Origin: Pseudeuparius sepicola
Lineage: Eukaryota > Arthropoda > Insecta > Coleoptera > Anthribidae
Assembly (NCBI GenBank): GCA_963920635.1
Contig: OY987298.1
Coordinates: 145,488,257 to 145,552,256 of the forward strand
DNA length: 64,000 bases
Reading direction: 5' to 3'
Shown: piece by piece, positions 34,229 through 46,558 of the stretch
Layout: the number at the start of each line of letters is the position of its first letter
Position numbering within the stretch: position 1 is the first letter of the stretch
Position numbers and translations under genes: made by a program
The notes under the pieces: generated by a model
The model's input: the letters and a program-made list of their open reading frames with translations, nothing else
What the model was told of the DNA's origin: nothing
Databases searched by the model: none

Positions 34229-34689
34229 AAAACACTACTATTTATTTTGTTCAAGTCAAATAGCGTTGACTGACGTATTAATAAAGACTGCTCACGGCTG
34301 TCATGTTTGACAGTTCTCTGGCTCACCATGCTCTTCCCGGAGACAAAATACATTGTTGACCATACTGCCGTGCTAAGCTGAAGCGTCCTAACTGAATAAA
34401 AGTTAGTTTCGAGATATTTACGTTTAACTTTTTTTTATATGCCACCTCTTAGATTTTGTTTAAATGATGAAATTTTAGGCAGAGTATGTTAATCGGCAAA
34501 CAATTCTATCATTTTAGTTATCTAATTAACTTAAGCAGATATTAGACTTTTGAAAGATAGGACAATTTTCTTTAGTAAACTTTAAATGAATTCGTATCAG
34601 GTACAGATAGGACAAAGACTATGAGGCGCCATTTCGGACTAAATTATTATTTTTGAATATATAAATTTGCGTGAATAATCTTTTTTTAG

Positions 34690-35740
34690 TCAAATTTATA
34701 TATTACGCATCGCCCAAAAGTATATACTACAGTAAACGCAAAAAAATATATCAAAACACGATATATTAATTTGGTGCGCCAATATATAATAATTGAGGGT
34801 ACCACTGGTCGTCACCAGAGGTCGCGCCGCGCATCCCTAAAGTGCACCGGCAACGCTGCAGAAGAAAGGGCAGAAGCCCGAAGTCGAAATATTTTTTTTA
34901 TATGATATTTATAAAAATTTGCATGAATAATCTTTTTTTAGTCAAATTTATATATTACGCATCGCCCAAAAGTATATATTACAGTAAACGCAAAAAATAT
35001 ATCAAAACACGATATATTAATTTGGTGCGCCAATATATAATAATTTAGGGCACCAGAGGTCGCGCCGCGCATCCCTAGCCCTAAAGTGCACCGGCACAGA
35101 ATATTTAGTTATTCTGTGGCACCGGTAACGCTGCAGCAGAAAGCGCAGAAGCCCGAAGTCGAAGTGATTATGATTACCGACGTACTGGATGTTCTTTTTC
35201 TTTTTTGAAAAAAGAAGGGAACATTCGCATCATATTGTGGCAGTCGGCAGCGATGCGCGCTGCCGTATGAAAAAAGAAGTGTAATCTTTTCCAATGGTGT
35301 AACGTCGGGCGAAAATAGGGGATAGGAACCTATCTAGCCAAAATTTCAAGAAAATCGGGGGTGGGTTTTACACAGGGACCCTTTTTATTTTAAAGAGTCC
35401 CTGGTTTTACACCATTCTGCTCTTTCTGCTGCAGCGTTACCGGTGCACTTTAGGGATGCGCGGCGCGACCTCTGGTGACGACCGATGGTACCCTAAATTA
35501 TTATATATTGGCGCACCAAATTAATATTATCGTGTTTTGATATATTTTTTGCGTTTACTGTAATATATACTTTTGGGCGATGCGTAATATATAAATTTGA
35601 CTAAAAAAAGATTATTCACGCAAATTTCTATAAATATCATATTTAAAAAATATATTAGCACGAGAAATTTATATATTCAAAAATAATAATTTAGTCCGAA
35701 ATGGCGCCTCATAAAAGACGCGCTTTACATGTTTATATAA
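34690..35740. repeat. Direct plus inverted repeat block
   Basis: A ~230-bp unit (TTTATATATTACGCATCGCC, TTGGTGCGCCAATATATAAT, GAGGTCGCGCCGCGCATCCC) occurs at about 34690-34885, again in the same orientation at about 34925-35165, and inverted at about 35420-35690. A central hairpin (CAGGGACCCTTTTTATTTTA, 35374-35406) lies between. Confidence 0.8.
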
Positions 35741-35915
35741 TAATTATTATTTTATTCAAATATAAATAAGTATGTATATAAATTCAGATGAAAAACTACC
35801 CGCGGCCATCATTATTCTGAAACAAGGCCTTCAATTTTTTTTTCAATTCAAATAAAATTCAAAATCTACTACTTATACACACAAAATATCATTTGAAACT
35901 GATTTTTTTTGTATG

Positions 35916-36655
35916 CAGGGTGTCCGCAAACTACACCGTGAACGCGTGACAGATGATAGGAAATGCGATTTTAAGAACTTTTTTTAAATGTAAACATTTG
36001 TCTGCTGATGCTTTGTTTTTAATATAGGTACAGCATGTTAAAATTAACTTATTGAAACGATTTTTGTAAATTATATCATACAAAATGATTATTAACCTAA
36101 CATCTTTGTATGACAGCTGAAAAAGTCATTTGTTCATGGCCACTAATTGATCATAGTTCCAAAGCCTTCTATGGATTTTTTGTGTTTTTAAGAAATAATG
36201 TAGATATATAGTACTTATTATTAATGTTTTTCAGTTAAAATTTCAATTTTAGAGGGTGTCCCTTTTCAGTGAATTTGAGACATTTTCTGTTTAGAACAAT
36301 TGATTGTGGATTGCAGAACTATTTCCGTTTACTTAAAAAATCCATAGGCGTAAACGTTATTTTGAAAAACGGAAACTCGCATTACCCTTAAGCAAGCCAC
36401 TGGCGCTTTAAAAATTCATGCATTACTTTGTTTTAATGGCACTTTACGACATTATGATCCCTACCAAATTTGAAGTCGATACCTATCTTTAGTAATTCCA
36501 CGTATAATTTTAAAAAATCATTTTAATAAGTTAATTTTAACACGCTGTATGTTAAAAACAAAGCGTCAGCGGACAAATGTTTATTTAAAAAAAGTTCTTA
36601 ACATCACATTTCCTATCATCTGTTAAGTGTTGGTGTAATTTGCTGACACCCTTTA
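35916..36655. mobile_element. Foldback element (CAGGGTGTCCGCAAAC)
   Basis: The left end CAGGGTGTCCGCAAACTACA mirrors GTGTAATTTGCTGACACCC on the right. The interior is also mirrored (AGATGATAGGAAATG, TTAAAATTAACTTATT). The flanking TA is lost on the left and the right end is worn. Confidence 0.82.
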
Positions 36656-38003
36656 TAAAAAAATAATATTTTCTCCCATAAAAGTAGGGTTCTAACCTCG
36701 GTTCTCACTTGTGCATTTCCATGCATGCAACTGAGTTGCTGCAACAAAATGCATGCATTTAGAACTTGTCCTAATTTACGTGCATTTCCTAGCGCATTTC
36801 TGGTAAATTTTTTTTATGGACGTTTAGTGTTATCAACATAAGCTATTTTGTCCTATGTCGCGAACTGTTCACACACCAAATAAGTATTCCTAAACTGATT
36901 AGTCCAATCTGCCAGATAGGACCTTTTTGCTTTGTAAACGCATTTAAGAATACTTATGTGTACACAAATAAATGTCCTATGTGTGCAGTTAGGACAAAAG
37001 TAGGTATAGAATATTAGTTAGGACAACATATCTTAGTATTTAGTATGATTTTGTAGATAGGACAAAACAAATACACATAATTGGCGGTTAATAAAATGAG
37101 ATAGGACGATTTTGCTTCGTCAATTAGTTAAAGGGGTAGGGTAGGTATCCAAAAATGCATTTAGGACAAAATATCAAATTTTGTCAGTTAGGACGCTTCA
37201 GCTTAGCACGGCAGCATAGGCGCCATCTTCTTTCCGGGACATGAAGCTATAGCCGTGAGAAGTCTTATTAATACGTCAGTCAACACAAATAGTGTTTGAT
37301 CTTTGACAATAGTATACAGTGTGTCCGCGGATGGAGTCCCCAAGAGGACAAATGGACCAAAAATTTCATTTTTCCACAGTCATTCTCGATAAAAGTTTTT
37401 GCTTCTCGAAAAAATATGGTCTACGGAGAGAATTTTTGATTTTTTTTATACAGGGTGCCCAAAAAATACAAAAACATGAAATACCATCAAGAATAAACTA
37501 CCTTTATTTTTAAAAATATAAAAAACTTTTACTTAGAAAAGTTGTTTAGAATTAAAAGGTGTGTCCGATTGTCACTTTTCGAACAAATCAGCCAACTTTG
37601 ATTTTTTTGATTGCCAAGTGTGAAAGGACTTAGGTCCAGTACTGACCGTCCCATGACTGACCGCGGGTCAGAATAGTGCCACCACTGACCGCGATGTTTA
37701 TCTCATTTATAATGTAGCCCATTATTGTACGATTTTTTCAATAAGTAGGCCTTGGCGAGATGTAAACATCAAACGTCAGACGCGGAGAAATCGCCAGTCA
37801 AAAGTGACCAAATATTCAAAACCCGGCCGATAAAGGCTCATTTAACTTTTCGTACACATTGCGAAATTGTTTCCTATAGAAGCGCAATCCTTCAGTATAC
37901 ATATTTTACTAAATTTGAATATCAATAGATTTGTTGTGTAGGCTGCACAAGAAGCAGCAGTTTGGTTTTTCTGTCAGAAGGTGCCGTACGTCATTATACT
38001 TGT

Positions 38004-38070
38004 CCTAGGTAGAGCGATCGGTAAAGTCAAGCAACGCCGCGCGTAGTCGGTTCGTGGACGGGTGATCCCT
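38004..38070 (+). repeat. 5S-rRNA-derived (SINE3-like) segment, copy B
   Basis: Nearly identical to 15985-16051, including the AAGTCAAGCAACGCC and GGACGGGTGATCCCTT blocks that correspond to the 5S internal promoter half. Confidence 0.6.
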
Positions 38071-38132
38071 TATTATTATTTTCTTGCCTAATAAAACATT
38101 TTTTTTTTCCGATTTCAAAAAATATATAATAT

Positions 38133-38246
38133 GTACCTCGGCACTGAAGTTCTTTTTATGACTCATGTGGTTTATTTGCCTGGGCCAGAGGCCTCAGCAA
38201 CTAAACTCCACGAGTCATAAAAAGTTGAACTTCAGTGCCTTGGTAC
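38133..38246. repeat. Hairpin element (GTACC...GGTAC), copy B
   Basis: Same near-palindrome as 16113-16228. A third, partial and inverted-looking copy follows at about 38378-38466. Confidence 0.85.
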
Positions 38247-39242
38247 ATAAATAACTATTATTTATATATTTACAATGCAATTAAATTCCTGAATTATCCT
38301 AAGGCAGTATCAACTCTGTTTGTTTCTTTTAAATTTTTAATAATATTTTCAATCCTACGGTCAAAGAATAGGTATTTATGTATACCAAGGCACGGAAGTT
38401 CAACTTTTTATGACTCATGTGGAATTTAGTTGCCGGGGCCTCTGGCCGAGGCAAATAAACCACATGATTCAATATAGACACTATCAGGACGGTATCTCGA
38501 AGGGAAATAAGTGATTATGGACCTATGTTCTCTTCATTTAATAACCCCCGTCACCTTACCCTTTAATTGGTAACTTTTCTGAGAAACGTTTACAGTTTTA
38601 GAACTAGGTATTCCTATACCGATTTAATACCCCAATAATTTCTTATCGATAAGGATACATTAAAATGCAATGAAACCATCATTAAGGGATGATTGGCGGT
38701 CAGTAATGCAACTCATTTATTATTCCTAATTCGATCTGGAAGACCGCGGTCAGTACTGGAACCCAACCAGGTAAAATTTTCTCGCGGTCGGTAATGGGAC
38801 GGTCAGTGATGGGACTAAGCGTGTGAAAGTCCTTTGTTTTTAGAAATATCAAAAACATTTATTTAGAAAAGTTGTTTAGAATTAAAAGACGTGTCGGATT
38901 GTATCTTTTCAAGCAAATCGGTCGACTTTGATTTAAATAGGTAAAAAATAAAAACAATAAAATTCGACCGATTTGCTTGAAAAGTTACAATCGGGCACGT
39001 CTTTTAATTTTAAACAACTTCTCTACGTAAAAGTTTTTTACATTTTTAAAAATAAAGGTTATTGTTGATGGTATTTCATGTTTTTGTATTTTCTGGGCAT
39101 CCTGTATAAAAAATCAAAAATTCTCTCCGTAGACCATATTTTTTCGAGAAGCAGAAACTTTTGTCGAGAATGACTTTATGTCGAAAAATGAAATTTTTGG
39201 TCCATTTGTCCTCTTGGGGACTCCATCCGCGGACACACTGTA

Positions 39243-42200
39243 TATTATTCCACGAGATTTTTAATGACACTTATTAAAACGAGTAATTATAAAAATTATC
39301 ACACAAACTCTAAAACATTCAAAACAAAATGTGTCAAAACTGGAGGATTTAATTTTTTGTCAAAATAAACAATAACATGTAAAGTAAATAAACAGCAACT
39401 ATGAACTGTCAACATTGATATATTTTCAATCTGCCATTGTCATGGCAACCTTGATTGAAAATATTAAAAGTGAATTTTTAAAGTTATAGAAAAGTTGCTG
39501 ATAGTCACACATATGTGCAGTGCCATCTATTAGCGACTAGAACTATTACAAGTAGGTAAGAAAACACTAAGCGAGTCATGTCCGACCTCTAGAAGTAAAT
39601 GACCTATTACCCAACATTTTGTATACCTAACGAAATAAAACGCTGTATTTAATATAGAGTGTATAAATATATTTTTACAATAATTTATAAGTTCTGATAC
39701 AAATTCAGTCCTGTCATGGAAGCTATATGCGTAATTCCACTTACAAGGCAAAAATTCACAAATATTAACTATTACGATTTTTGAACTGAGACCAAAAAAG
39801 ACTAGCAACCTACCTACTCACCTTTGAAATTGACAATAATTTAAATCACACAAAAATATTTTCTACACAGTTGCTGGATTTAGCTAGCTAGATCTGTGCA
39901 ACTGATTATTTTCTAACTACTAATGCACAGAGTAAATGATTTTCAATGTCTGACCTTACAATATAAAATATGTAAGTATTTCTGAAAATAAGTCGGATTT
40001 TTGATGTAACGTTTTTTCAGGAAAAATTTCATTCCTAAGTTACCAGTGGTGAAGAGATGGGTCACCAGTTTAATTAATGAATACAATAAACAAATAAATA
40101 ATATTAACTAATTTAATTTTGATTGAATTTTTTCCCGTTAGTGCAATAAACAAAATCAAGTTCAAAAAGCTATTTCCGACATTAAAAATGACTCCTCCTG
40201 TGTGATTATTCAAGTACGTTGGGTTACTAACTGCCTCAACAGTCGGCACTAGATGGACACATTAGTCATCTATGGAAATAAATATATAAACTATATAAGT
40301 TTCATAAATCTAGCTAGCTGAACCAGCCCAAATAAACTAACCAGTAACCACGGAAGAAACTGGCTAAGAGAAAATAAATTACCTAACGAAATAAATAATA
40401 TGGCAAGAAAAGTTTTAGTAGAAAATTAAAAAAAAAGAGTTACAATGATGCAAACAACGAAAAAACAAAAATCCAATACCAATTTCATATTATTAAAGGT
40501 TAATAATCACATTTTCTTAATATATACCTAAAAGTTTCAGTCCTTTTAAATTCATTTAAGATTGTCGCATTAAATCAAATAATATATACCTCGACTTAAT
40601 GAAAAAGGGGAGAAAACATTAAGCTAAAATAAATTAACGAATTCATACCTAAATGATTCCTTATACTGGATCGATTAATATCACAATATATTGATAGAAA
40701 TTAATTATTACTTATCGTAACATTCAAATAATATTACCTAATTCAATGAATTGTGTTTTTTTTTTACAGTTTTTATCACATACTTGAGGTTCACGTAATA
40801 GATTCGCTTAGAAAATTACTTTATAAATTAATAACATGCGAGTCCGAAAAGTACAGAAGTAGGTGAATACTGGACAGCTCCCGGTCCGCAAACCTTACCA
40901 ATGTATTCTCTAAAGTCAACACTACAAAGATCAAAATTATCGATGTCATTAACAAGTGCTGGAGTTGAAACATGCAAGAATTATGAGGTATTTTTGTTAT
41001 TAAAAGGAAAACACAGGTAGTTAACATAAAACCCTCTTTGAAATTAGTTGCCACTTGCCACCACACATAACACAACAAAAACTAAAGCTGGTATTGCCTC
41101 GTCAATTTCTTGGCCAATAAATTGTACAAGTCAAAATGTAGGTGTAAAATACAAATTGTCGTCAATTTCTCATCAATTTTTTGGCCAAGAAATTGAAGCA
41201 AGTTGGAAAATATTGTGGCAAGTTTGGGTATTTCTAGTGTGTTCCGACAGTGGTAGCAATTTTAGTGACTTATAATAAATTTGGGGAGAAATAAGATTAT
41301 GTTTCAGTCAGTTCACTCAGTATTCCCTTTTACTAATTAACTGTTGTTCATTACATTTTTTCCTATAGCTTGAGCGATTCAAGGAGGTATTTACGTTTTT
41401 AGTGTTTGCAGGATAAATTTGCCAATTTATTAATGGTGTAATAAAGCATATCACGTTATCTACAATTTCTTGGCCAAGAAATTGACAAGAGTAATACCAA
41501 CTTAAGAAATATTTGCTTTTTCAATTTTCTGTCCACTTGACAACCAAAAAAGTTAATTTGGCCATTCACAATTTTCAAATACATATAAATTTTAACTTGC
41601 TTAAGTACTTTTACTTATTGTTTAAATGACTTAACCGAATTACTATACAAATAATTGAATTATTTGCGTACTTAATTAATATTTGCAGTAGTTCAATTAT
41701 TTTGCTCTACATCGCCTAATAATTACTTTAGTGGCCTTTGGTAGATTTTTCAGAAAACACCAAATTTTGTCAATTGACAATCATAGAGAGCGAAGTAGAG
41801 ATTCTAGCTTTAGAGAGGGATATTCTGAATGAAAAATAATCAAATATCCTACTTTTAACATAGACAAAGCTACACTTAGACTGTCAGAACCATTGTTGAA
41901 ATTTCGGCGGGGTTACAAAATATTTTGCATACAATTTTATATAAAAACATATTAGCAAATTAAAATACAATGCCCCAAGAAATTAACGCACCACATATTA
42001 AAATCAATGGTTTTTGTAATTTTTGGCGATGTTTCTGGAATTTAATTTTATTTAATCTTAGTGTGAATTTGTTTTTTATTTATACTCTTTTTCTTCCTCA
42101 TGATGAAATTTTGTAGAAATATGAAGAAGTTCGTAGAATGATAAATTTAATTTTAGTAGTAATTTTGTTGCTTCCATTGTCAGTATAATTTGATGTTTAC

Positions 42201-43581
42201 TGCTTTCTTTATTGTTATGGAACGCGAGCCTATCAATTTGATGTGAGGAGACGGTACGCAAGGTAGCTACCGCAGAATAAGCCATTGGTTTCGTGGTATA
42301 GGTATAAGTCAGGTGGCCACTCAAATTGTGCTACCAATGTGATCCAAGACAAATTGATTTTTAAGACTTTCGGCTTTAAGACAACAGTTTGTAACATGCT
42401 TGCAATCACAGCTTCCTGAAATATAAAGTGTTCAAGTAAGCACATAAAATGTTTGTCAGTGCCTCAGGGAAGCTAATATCACAGACTATTTCCCTCGTCT
42501 TAATTTCCACCAATCACAAACGCGCAATTTTGAATTACAAATGGTTTCTAGATGGAAAAACTGTACGACAGCACCTGTCAGCAGTCTTTTTGAGTTTACC
42601 TGCGGCAAAACTTGACAGCTGTTGTATAATAGGTAGTATGTTTTGTAAGCTATGTGTATGCAGAATAATCTGTTACTCATGAAATAGTCTTGTCAAATAC
42701 CATTCGGGCATCTAATTCTTCCTGTGAAAAAAATCCAAAAAAACACAATGCCAAGCAATATTTTTTTAACAAAATGCATTCGTGCAGGTGCAAAAATCCT
42801 CGTCTACGACTCGGATTTTTGTTGCCACCAGCACTCGTGCTTAAAATATTACTTAGCAACGTGTTTTTTCGATTTTTCTCGGAAAAATTAGATGGCCTAT
42901 GATATTACTTACGAAAATATAGTTCCACAGGAGTTTCATTTGTTGGGAATATTGAGAATATTTCCAATTTTCTGTCCCGGAAACTTTAATAATAAATTTT
43001 AGTGAGTACTTCAATGTTTTTCCTTCATGACAATTTTTATAAAATCAAATATCCTTACACTCAGACTATGCAACACAGGTGAGAAGTCCGATGAAAAACT
43101 CAGTCTAATCGCCAGAGTCCACTTTGCCTTTGTCTGTTGGACTGTAAAATAAGGTTTCAACAATCTGCTTTGACATCACTGATTTGTAACACCACCAACG
43201 TGGCAAACGAGCATTGAATTTCACAAGTATACTATGGGACAAACGAACAAGTTGCTAAATATAGCCTATTTGCAAATCGGTGAGGACACAGGTGTTTTTA
43301 CATAGGATTGACAATAAAATCATGAAACGTTAAACTCCTGAAAAAAATTTTCAAAGGGATTTTTTTGCTCGTCTAACAAATTGTAGATCAAGTTACTTTA
43401 AAAAAATTGCCAAGTACCTACCATATTTATTTCGGCATATTTTTTTATTATCCAGCACTTGTTAACTACCCAAATGAAAATGAAAAATTTATAGAGAGTT
43501 CAAGTTGTTCACAGCAAACAGTTATTAGCTAAAAGTATTTTTTAAAAATGCTTTTTTAATTTCAATAACCTTAAGTATTTA
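39243..43581. other. Intergenic region, antizyme block to XKR
   Basis: No supported gene. An 85-residue minus-strand open frame at 40821-41078 is hydrophobic and unassigned. A cluster of near-identical palindromes lies at 41103-41484. A hairpin lies near 42782-42840 (GGTGCAAAAATCC mirrored). The rest is AT-rich without recognisable structure. Confidence 0.4.
41103..41484. repeat. Three copies of a 22-bp palindrome
   Basis: AATTTCTTGGCCAAGAAATT with flanking C and G occurs at 41103-41124, 41174-41195 and 41463-41484, the first two with one mismatch each. Confidence 0.8.
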
Positions 43582-44521
43582 ATGGGGAACTTGAACAGTT
43601 TTTTTTATTTCTTTAATATATTTGCCTATCTATAGAAAGAGCACGTACCAAATATCAGCCCTCAAATCACAATATTTAATTTGCAATAAATAATTGAAGT
43701 TGTGTCCGCAAGCTATTCATTTGAAACGACGACACGAAAAGCGTGGGAATGGTTTTGACGTCATATAGCTCGATCGATCAGAAGGCAGTGACAGGAGTAA
43801 CAGCTACACAGAATTAGGAAAGAAGAATGGAAATTTGAACGTTAAAATAAACAGTACCACTGCATTCTATCTCTTATATTTATCACCGATTATCATTTTT
43901 AGTAATAATTGGATAATGGTTATTTTGAAGATTATTACTCACAATCTACTCCATAGTGTATTTAAATTCAAAGTACTTACCTACCTAATATGAAATTGTC
44001 AGTAGCAGGGAAAATGTAATACATTGCTCGATGCGTCAGTTTTTTTTTGGCCTCGAAGAGAGTTTTAAGAAACGAGGCAACACGGCCATTAAACAACCTC
44101 CTCGGCACATCTCGCAATGTAAATAATTATTTAATACAGCAGCACACTCTTCTCAAACATTATGAACAATATCAAGACTGCGATAGACTATAATAAGACG
44201 GATAGACAAGGATGGGACGTTCTCGTTGATCTTTCTAAACAAAGCTTGCGTGGTGCTGCAGTTTTGATACATGTGCCGCCCATATTAGTTGATACATGGT
44301 GCCGCCGCCCACCAGAGGCGCCACCACCAACGAGCTAGTTGACGTCACAACCGAGGAGGGCGCATTACAAGAATGATTTGAATTATGCAGTTTTTAATTG
44401 CTTATATTTATGACATAAAAATGAAAAATGAGTTTTGTTCCGAACTGTGGTTCATTTAATGGCAATAAATTACGTTTGAAAGCATAATTTTTCAAATTTA
44501 ATTTTTGTGCAAGTTCCCCAT
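43582..44521. mobile_element. ATGGGGAACTTG element, copy 2 (inverted)
   Basis: Same family as 22933-24038 in the opposite orientation. The left target TA is kept; the right one reads TG. The right end lies 264 bp past the XKR stop, so the XKR 3' UTR may end inside it. Confidence 0.8.
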
Positions 44522-44785
44522 TGTTTGTATGCCTAAAGGCTGCCTCCCATTTTTTTGAAAATAAATAAATAATAGTTCATATCTCTGATGACAGGTGGCA
44601 GCAGTGACTTTCAGAGATGGTTTTCTGCCAAGACGTGGCTTCTCAATATAAATGTATCACTTGATTCCAAAATAATGGAACAAATCGAACCTAACTTTTC
44701 GCTTTGCTATTTCCTACCTTCTACTTCTGCACGAATATCACATGTTAGAAACACGATTACGAACCGGCTTGATGACAAAACAAAA

Positions 44786-45243
44786 TTAACTACTACTTAT
44801 CACGGCGATCTGCTGTTGCCTGGTATAGCCCGTGCTCGGGTGGAACACCTTGTAGTACAGTACCATGAAAACGATCCCGAATATGAAAGGCACTATGTTC
44901 AAACAGACGATCGGCAAGTAGTAAATCTGCGTTTTAACGTCGTCGTCCGCATTGTATATCCACACCACGTTCGCCAGCGTATTCTCGGCGAAAAGGATCA
45001 TGTAAAATATCAGGTATTTGCAAAACGTGGGCCCCTCGACCAGGACGACGTGCGTGAAAATGTAGACCGCCCCGAAAATCGAGTAGAAGATAAAATCGTA
45101 GACCTTGTTGTGGTCGCAGAAGTTGTTCTCGGCACTCGTACACGACAGCCACGAGGTCATCATGAACCAATGGACGATGAGGACGAGGATCGTCTCGCTG
45201 GCGCATACGGATGCTATCACGCTTATGCAGAGGATCCGCGATA
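44786..45243 (-). CDS. XK-related protein, exon 3 (C-terminal)
   Basis: This terminal exon encodes residues 251-402. The acceptor is TTTTTCCAG (RC of 45244-45252), phase 1. It has the family's second-half landmarks: a membrane segment with HWFMMTSWLSC, then FCDHNKVYDFIFYSIFGAVY, a helix with VEGPTFCKYLIFYMILFAEN and VVWIYN, and a final hydrophobic stretch before a short tail (stop at 44786-44788). I see no caspase-type cleavage motif in the short tail. The plus-strand frame over the same DNA is a shadow. Confidence 0.92.
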
Positions 45244-45266
45244 CTGGAAAAATGCGAGGTGAGCCA

Positions 45267-46224
45267 ATAGTTTGGTCTACTTTTAAGTGTATACAAATCG
45301 ATAAAAAATGTATTTTGTGAGATATTTTCAAAAACCTTTTTTTTATTCGAAAGACCTTCAAAAGCCGCTTCCTTTGACCTTTCTGCCATTTTCAAAATGA
45401 AAATCCAGGGCCGGCTGCGATTTTTTTATACCCCCGATTCTTACGAAAACCATTTAGCGATTTTTTTATTTAAAATCTGACCCCACAGCGTTAACCAAAA
45501 CGCCCCGAAACCCCTATATACCAAATTTGAATAAAAAAATATACAGGGAGTTCCATTCTGCAGGGAGTCAAAGTTGGGCAAAATAGGAATTTTAAAGGCA
45601 TCTGCCAAGTCAAGAGTGCCATGGAATCCCCTGAAAACAGTTGAATGGTCAATAGGACCACTTGGTGTGCAAAGATCCAATACAAAATACATATACAGAG
45701 TGTTCTTATCTGTGCCATCTCAAATTACTGAATTTTTGGAACTTTATACTGGTCAAAAATCGAGTATATCAAAACCGCTACACACACTATAATCGAACTA
45801 AATCTAAAAAATACAGAAGTCTGCCAGTCAGTAAGTCCATATCAGTTAAGGTGGCTGGTGTGCCACAACAGGAAACGCACAGAAAATGTATCATCTTAGA
45901 CAGTGACTTTGTTGAGTAAGGTCCAATAATTTAAATTGTTTTTATTTGTTAGTTGGCATTTTGTAAAGAAATACATTACTTTTGTGTTTATCAGTATTTT
46001 TTCAATGATTCCACAGTACTCATGACCCGTATAAAGTTTCATAAAAATTCAGCATTTTGAGATGGCACAGATAAGAACACTCTGTATATTTTGAATTGGA
46101 CCTTTGCACACCAACACCTTGAGTGGTCCTATTGAAGACCTTTCGAACAAAAAAAGATTTTTGAAAATATCTCAAAAAATACATTTTTTTATCGGTTTGT
46201 ATACACTTAAAAGTAGACACCCTG
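45267..46224. mobile_element. Foldback element in XKR intron 2
   Basis: Mirrored ends GTCTACTTTTAAGTGTATAC and complement; the right end is intact (AGACACCCTGTA) and the left end worn. Same family as 54708-55923. It lies about 24 bp from the exon 3 acceptor. Confidence 0.82.
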
Positions 46225-46402
46225 TATGTATAAGCCTAACTTCAAAACATATTTATCACAAATGTTTTGTTTAATTCAAAAAATTATACTGGCTATACAG
46301 ACAAAAATTAATCGTCTTGAACTTATAACGCTAAACACTCATATATAGCAATGTTACAAGTTTTTCTTTTGAAAATTTAGGGGTTATAATTATAATACTC
46401 AC

Positions 46403-46558
46403 CTGTGACCAAAAAGTGCCACATGAATTGTACTATTGTCCCCTTCCAAGAAATATTAGTTTTATTTTTTAGTGACACTCTTAACAATCTCTGATATGAG
46501 GCCATCGACCATGCCATACTAACAAATGAACTTCCAATTGACAGCAACTGATGAATCA
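46403..46558 (-). CDS. XK-related protein, exon 2
   Basis: A 156-bp exon bounded by TTTTTTCAG (acceptor) and GTGAGT (donor at 46402-46397). It is phase 1 at both ends, so the three exons make one frame of 1,209 bases. It encodes HQLLSIGSSFVSMAWSMASY, ISWKG and QFMWHFL, which match the conserved middle of the XKR family (S..SLAW..ASY, ISW.G...QF.W). Confidence 0.9.

Larger units (their letters stand above)
34229..37298. mobile_element. Large inverted-repeat element with AGGACAAA motifs
   Basis: The ends are mirrored over ~150 bp with gaps: AAACACTA, GTTGACTGACGTATTAATAA, CTCACGGCT, TGCCGTGCTAAGCTGAAGCG. Next to each end the word (A/T)TAGGACAAA or variants recurs (about 34558, 34606, 36917, 36990, 37019, 37057, 37104, 37162, 37191). 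There is no transposase frame. A separate foldback (35916-36655) and the 34690-35740 inverted block lie inside. Confidence 0.65.
37714..38265. repeat. Composite repeat, copy B (uninterrupted)
   Basis: Same head, 5S-like segment (38004-38070), tail and hairpin (38133-38246) as copy A at 15225, but without the 459-bp insertion. Confidence 0.8.
37627..38820. mobile_element. Nested element with 9-bp target duplication
   Basis: The ends match CTTAG(G/T)(T/C)CCA(G/T)-ACTGACCGTCCCAT. The duplication is GTGTGAAAG (37618-37626 and 38821-38829). The motif ACTGACCGCGG recurs just inside each end. It contains copy B of the composite repeat. No transposase frame. Confidence 0.85.
37317..39240. mobile_element. 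TA-flanked foldback element (CAGTGTGTCCGCGGATGG)
   Basis: The ends CAGTGTGTCCGCGGATGGAG and complement, TA at 37315-37316 and 39241-39242, have mirrored arms of about 300 bp. A second transposon (37627-38820) is inserted near the middle; without it the element is about 0.7 kb. Confidence 0.92.

Noticed and set aside
40821..41078. 85-residue hydrophobic minus-strand frame as a receptor or XKR-like exon
   Set aside because: A short LENTL match to XKR is not enough; no partner exons in phase were found.
44588..45262. 224-residue plus-strand open frame
   Set aside because: Shadow of XKR exon 3 on the opposite strand; the minus-strand frame has family motifs and correct splice sites.
45441..45919. 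Several 70-85 residue frames, recurring near 55283-55885
   Set aside because: They lie inside copies of the same foldback family and have no protein features.
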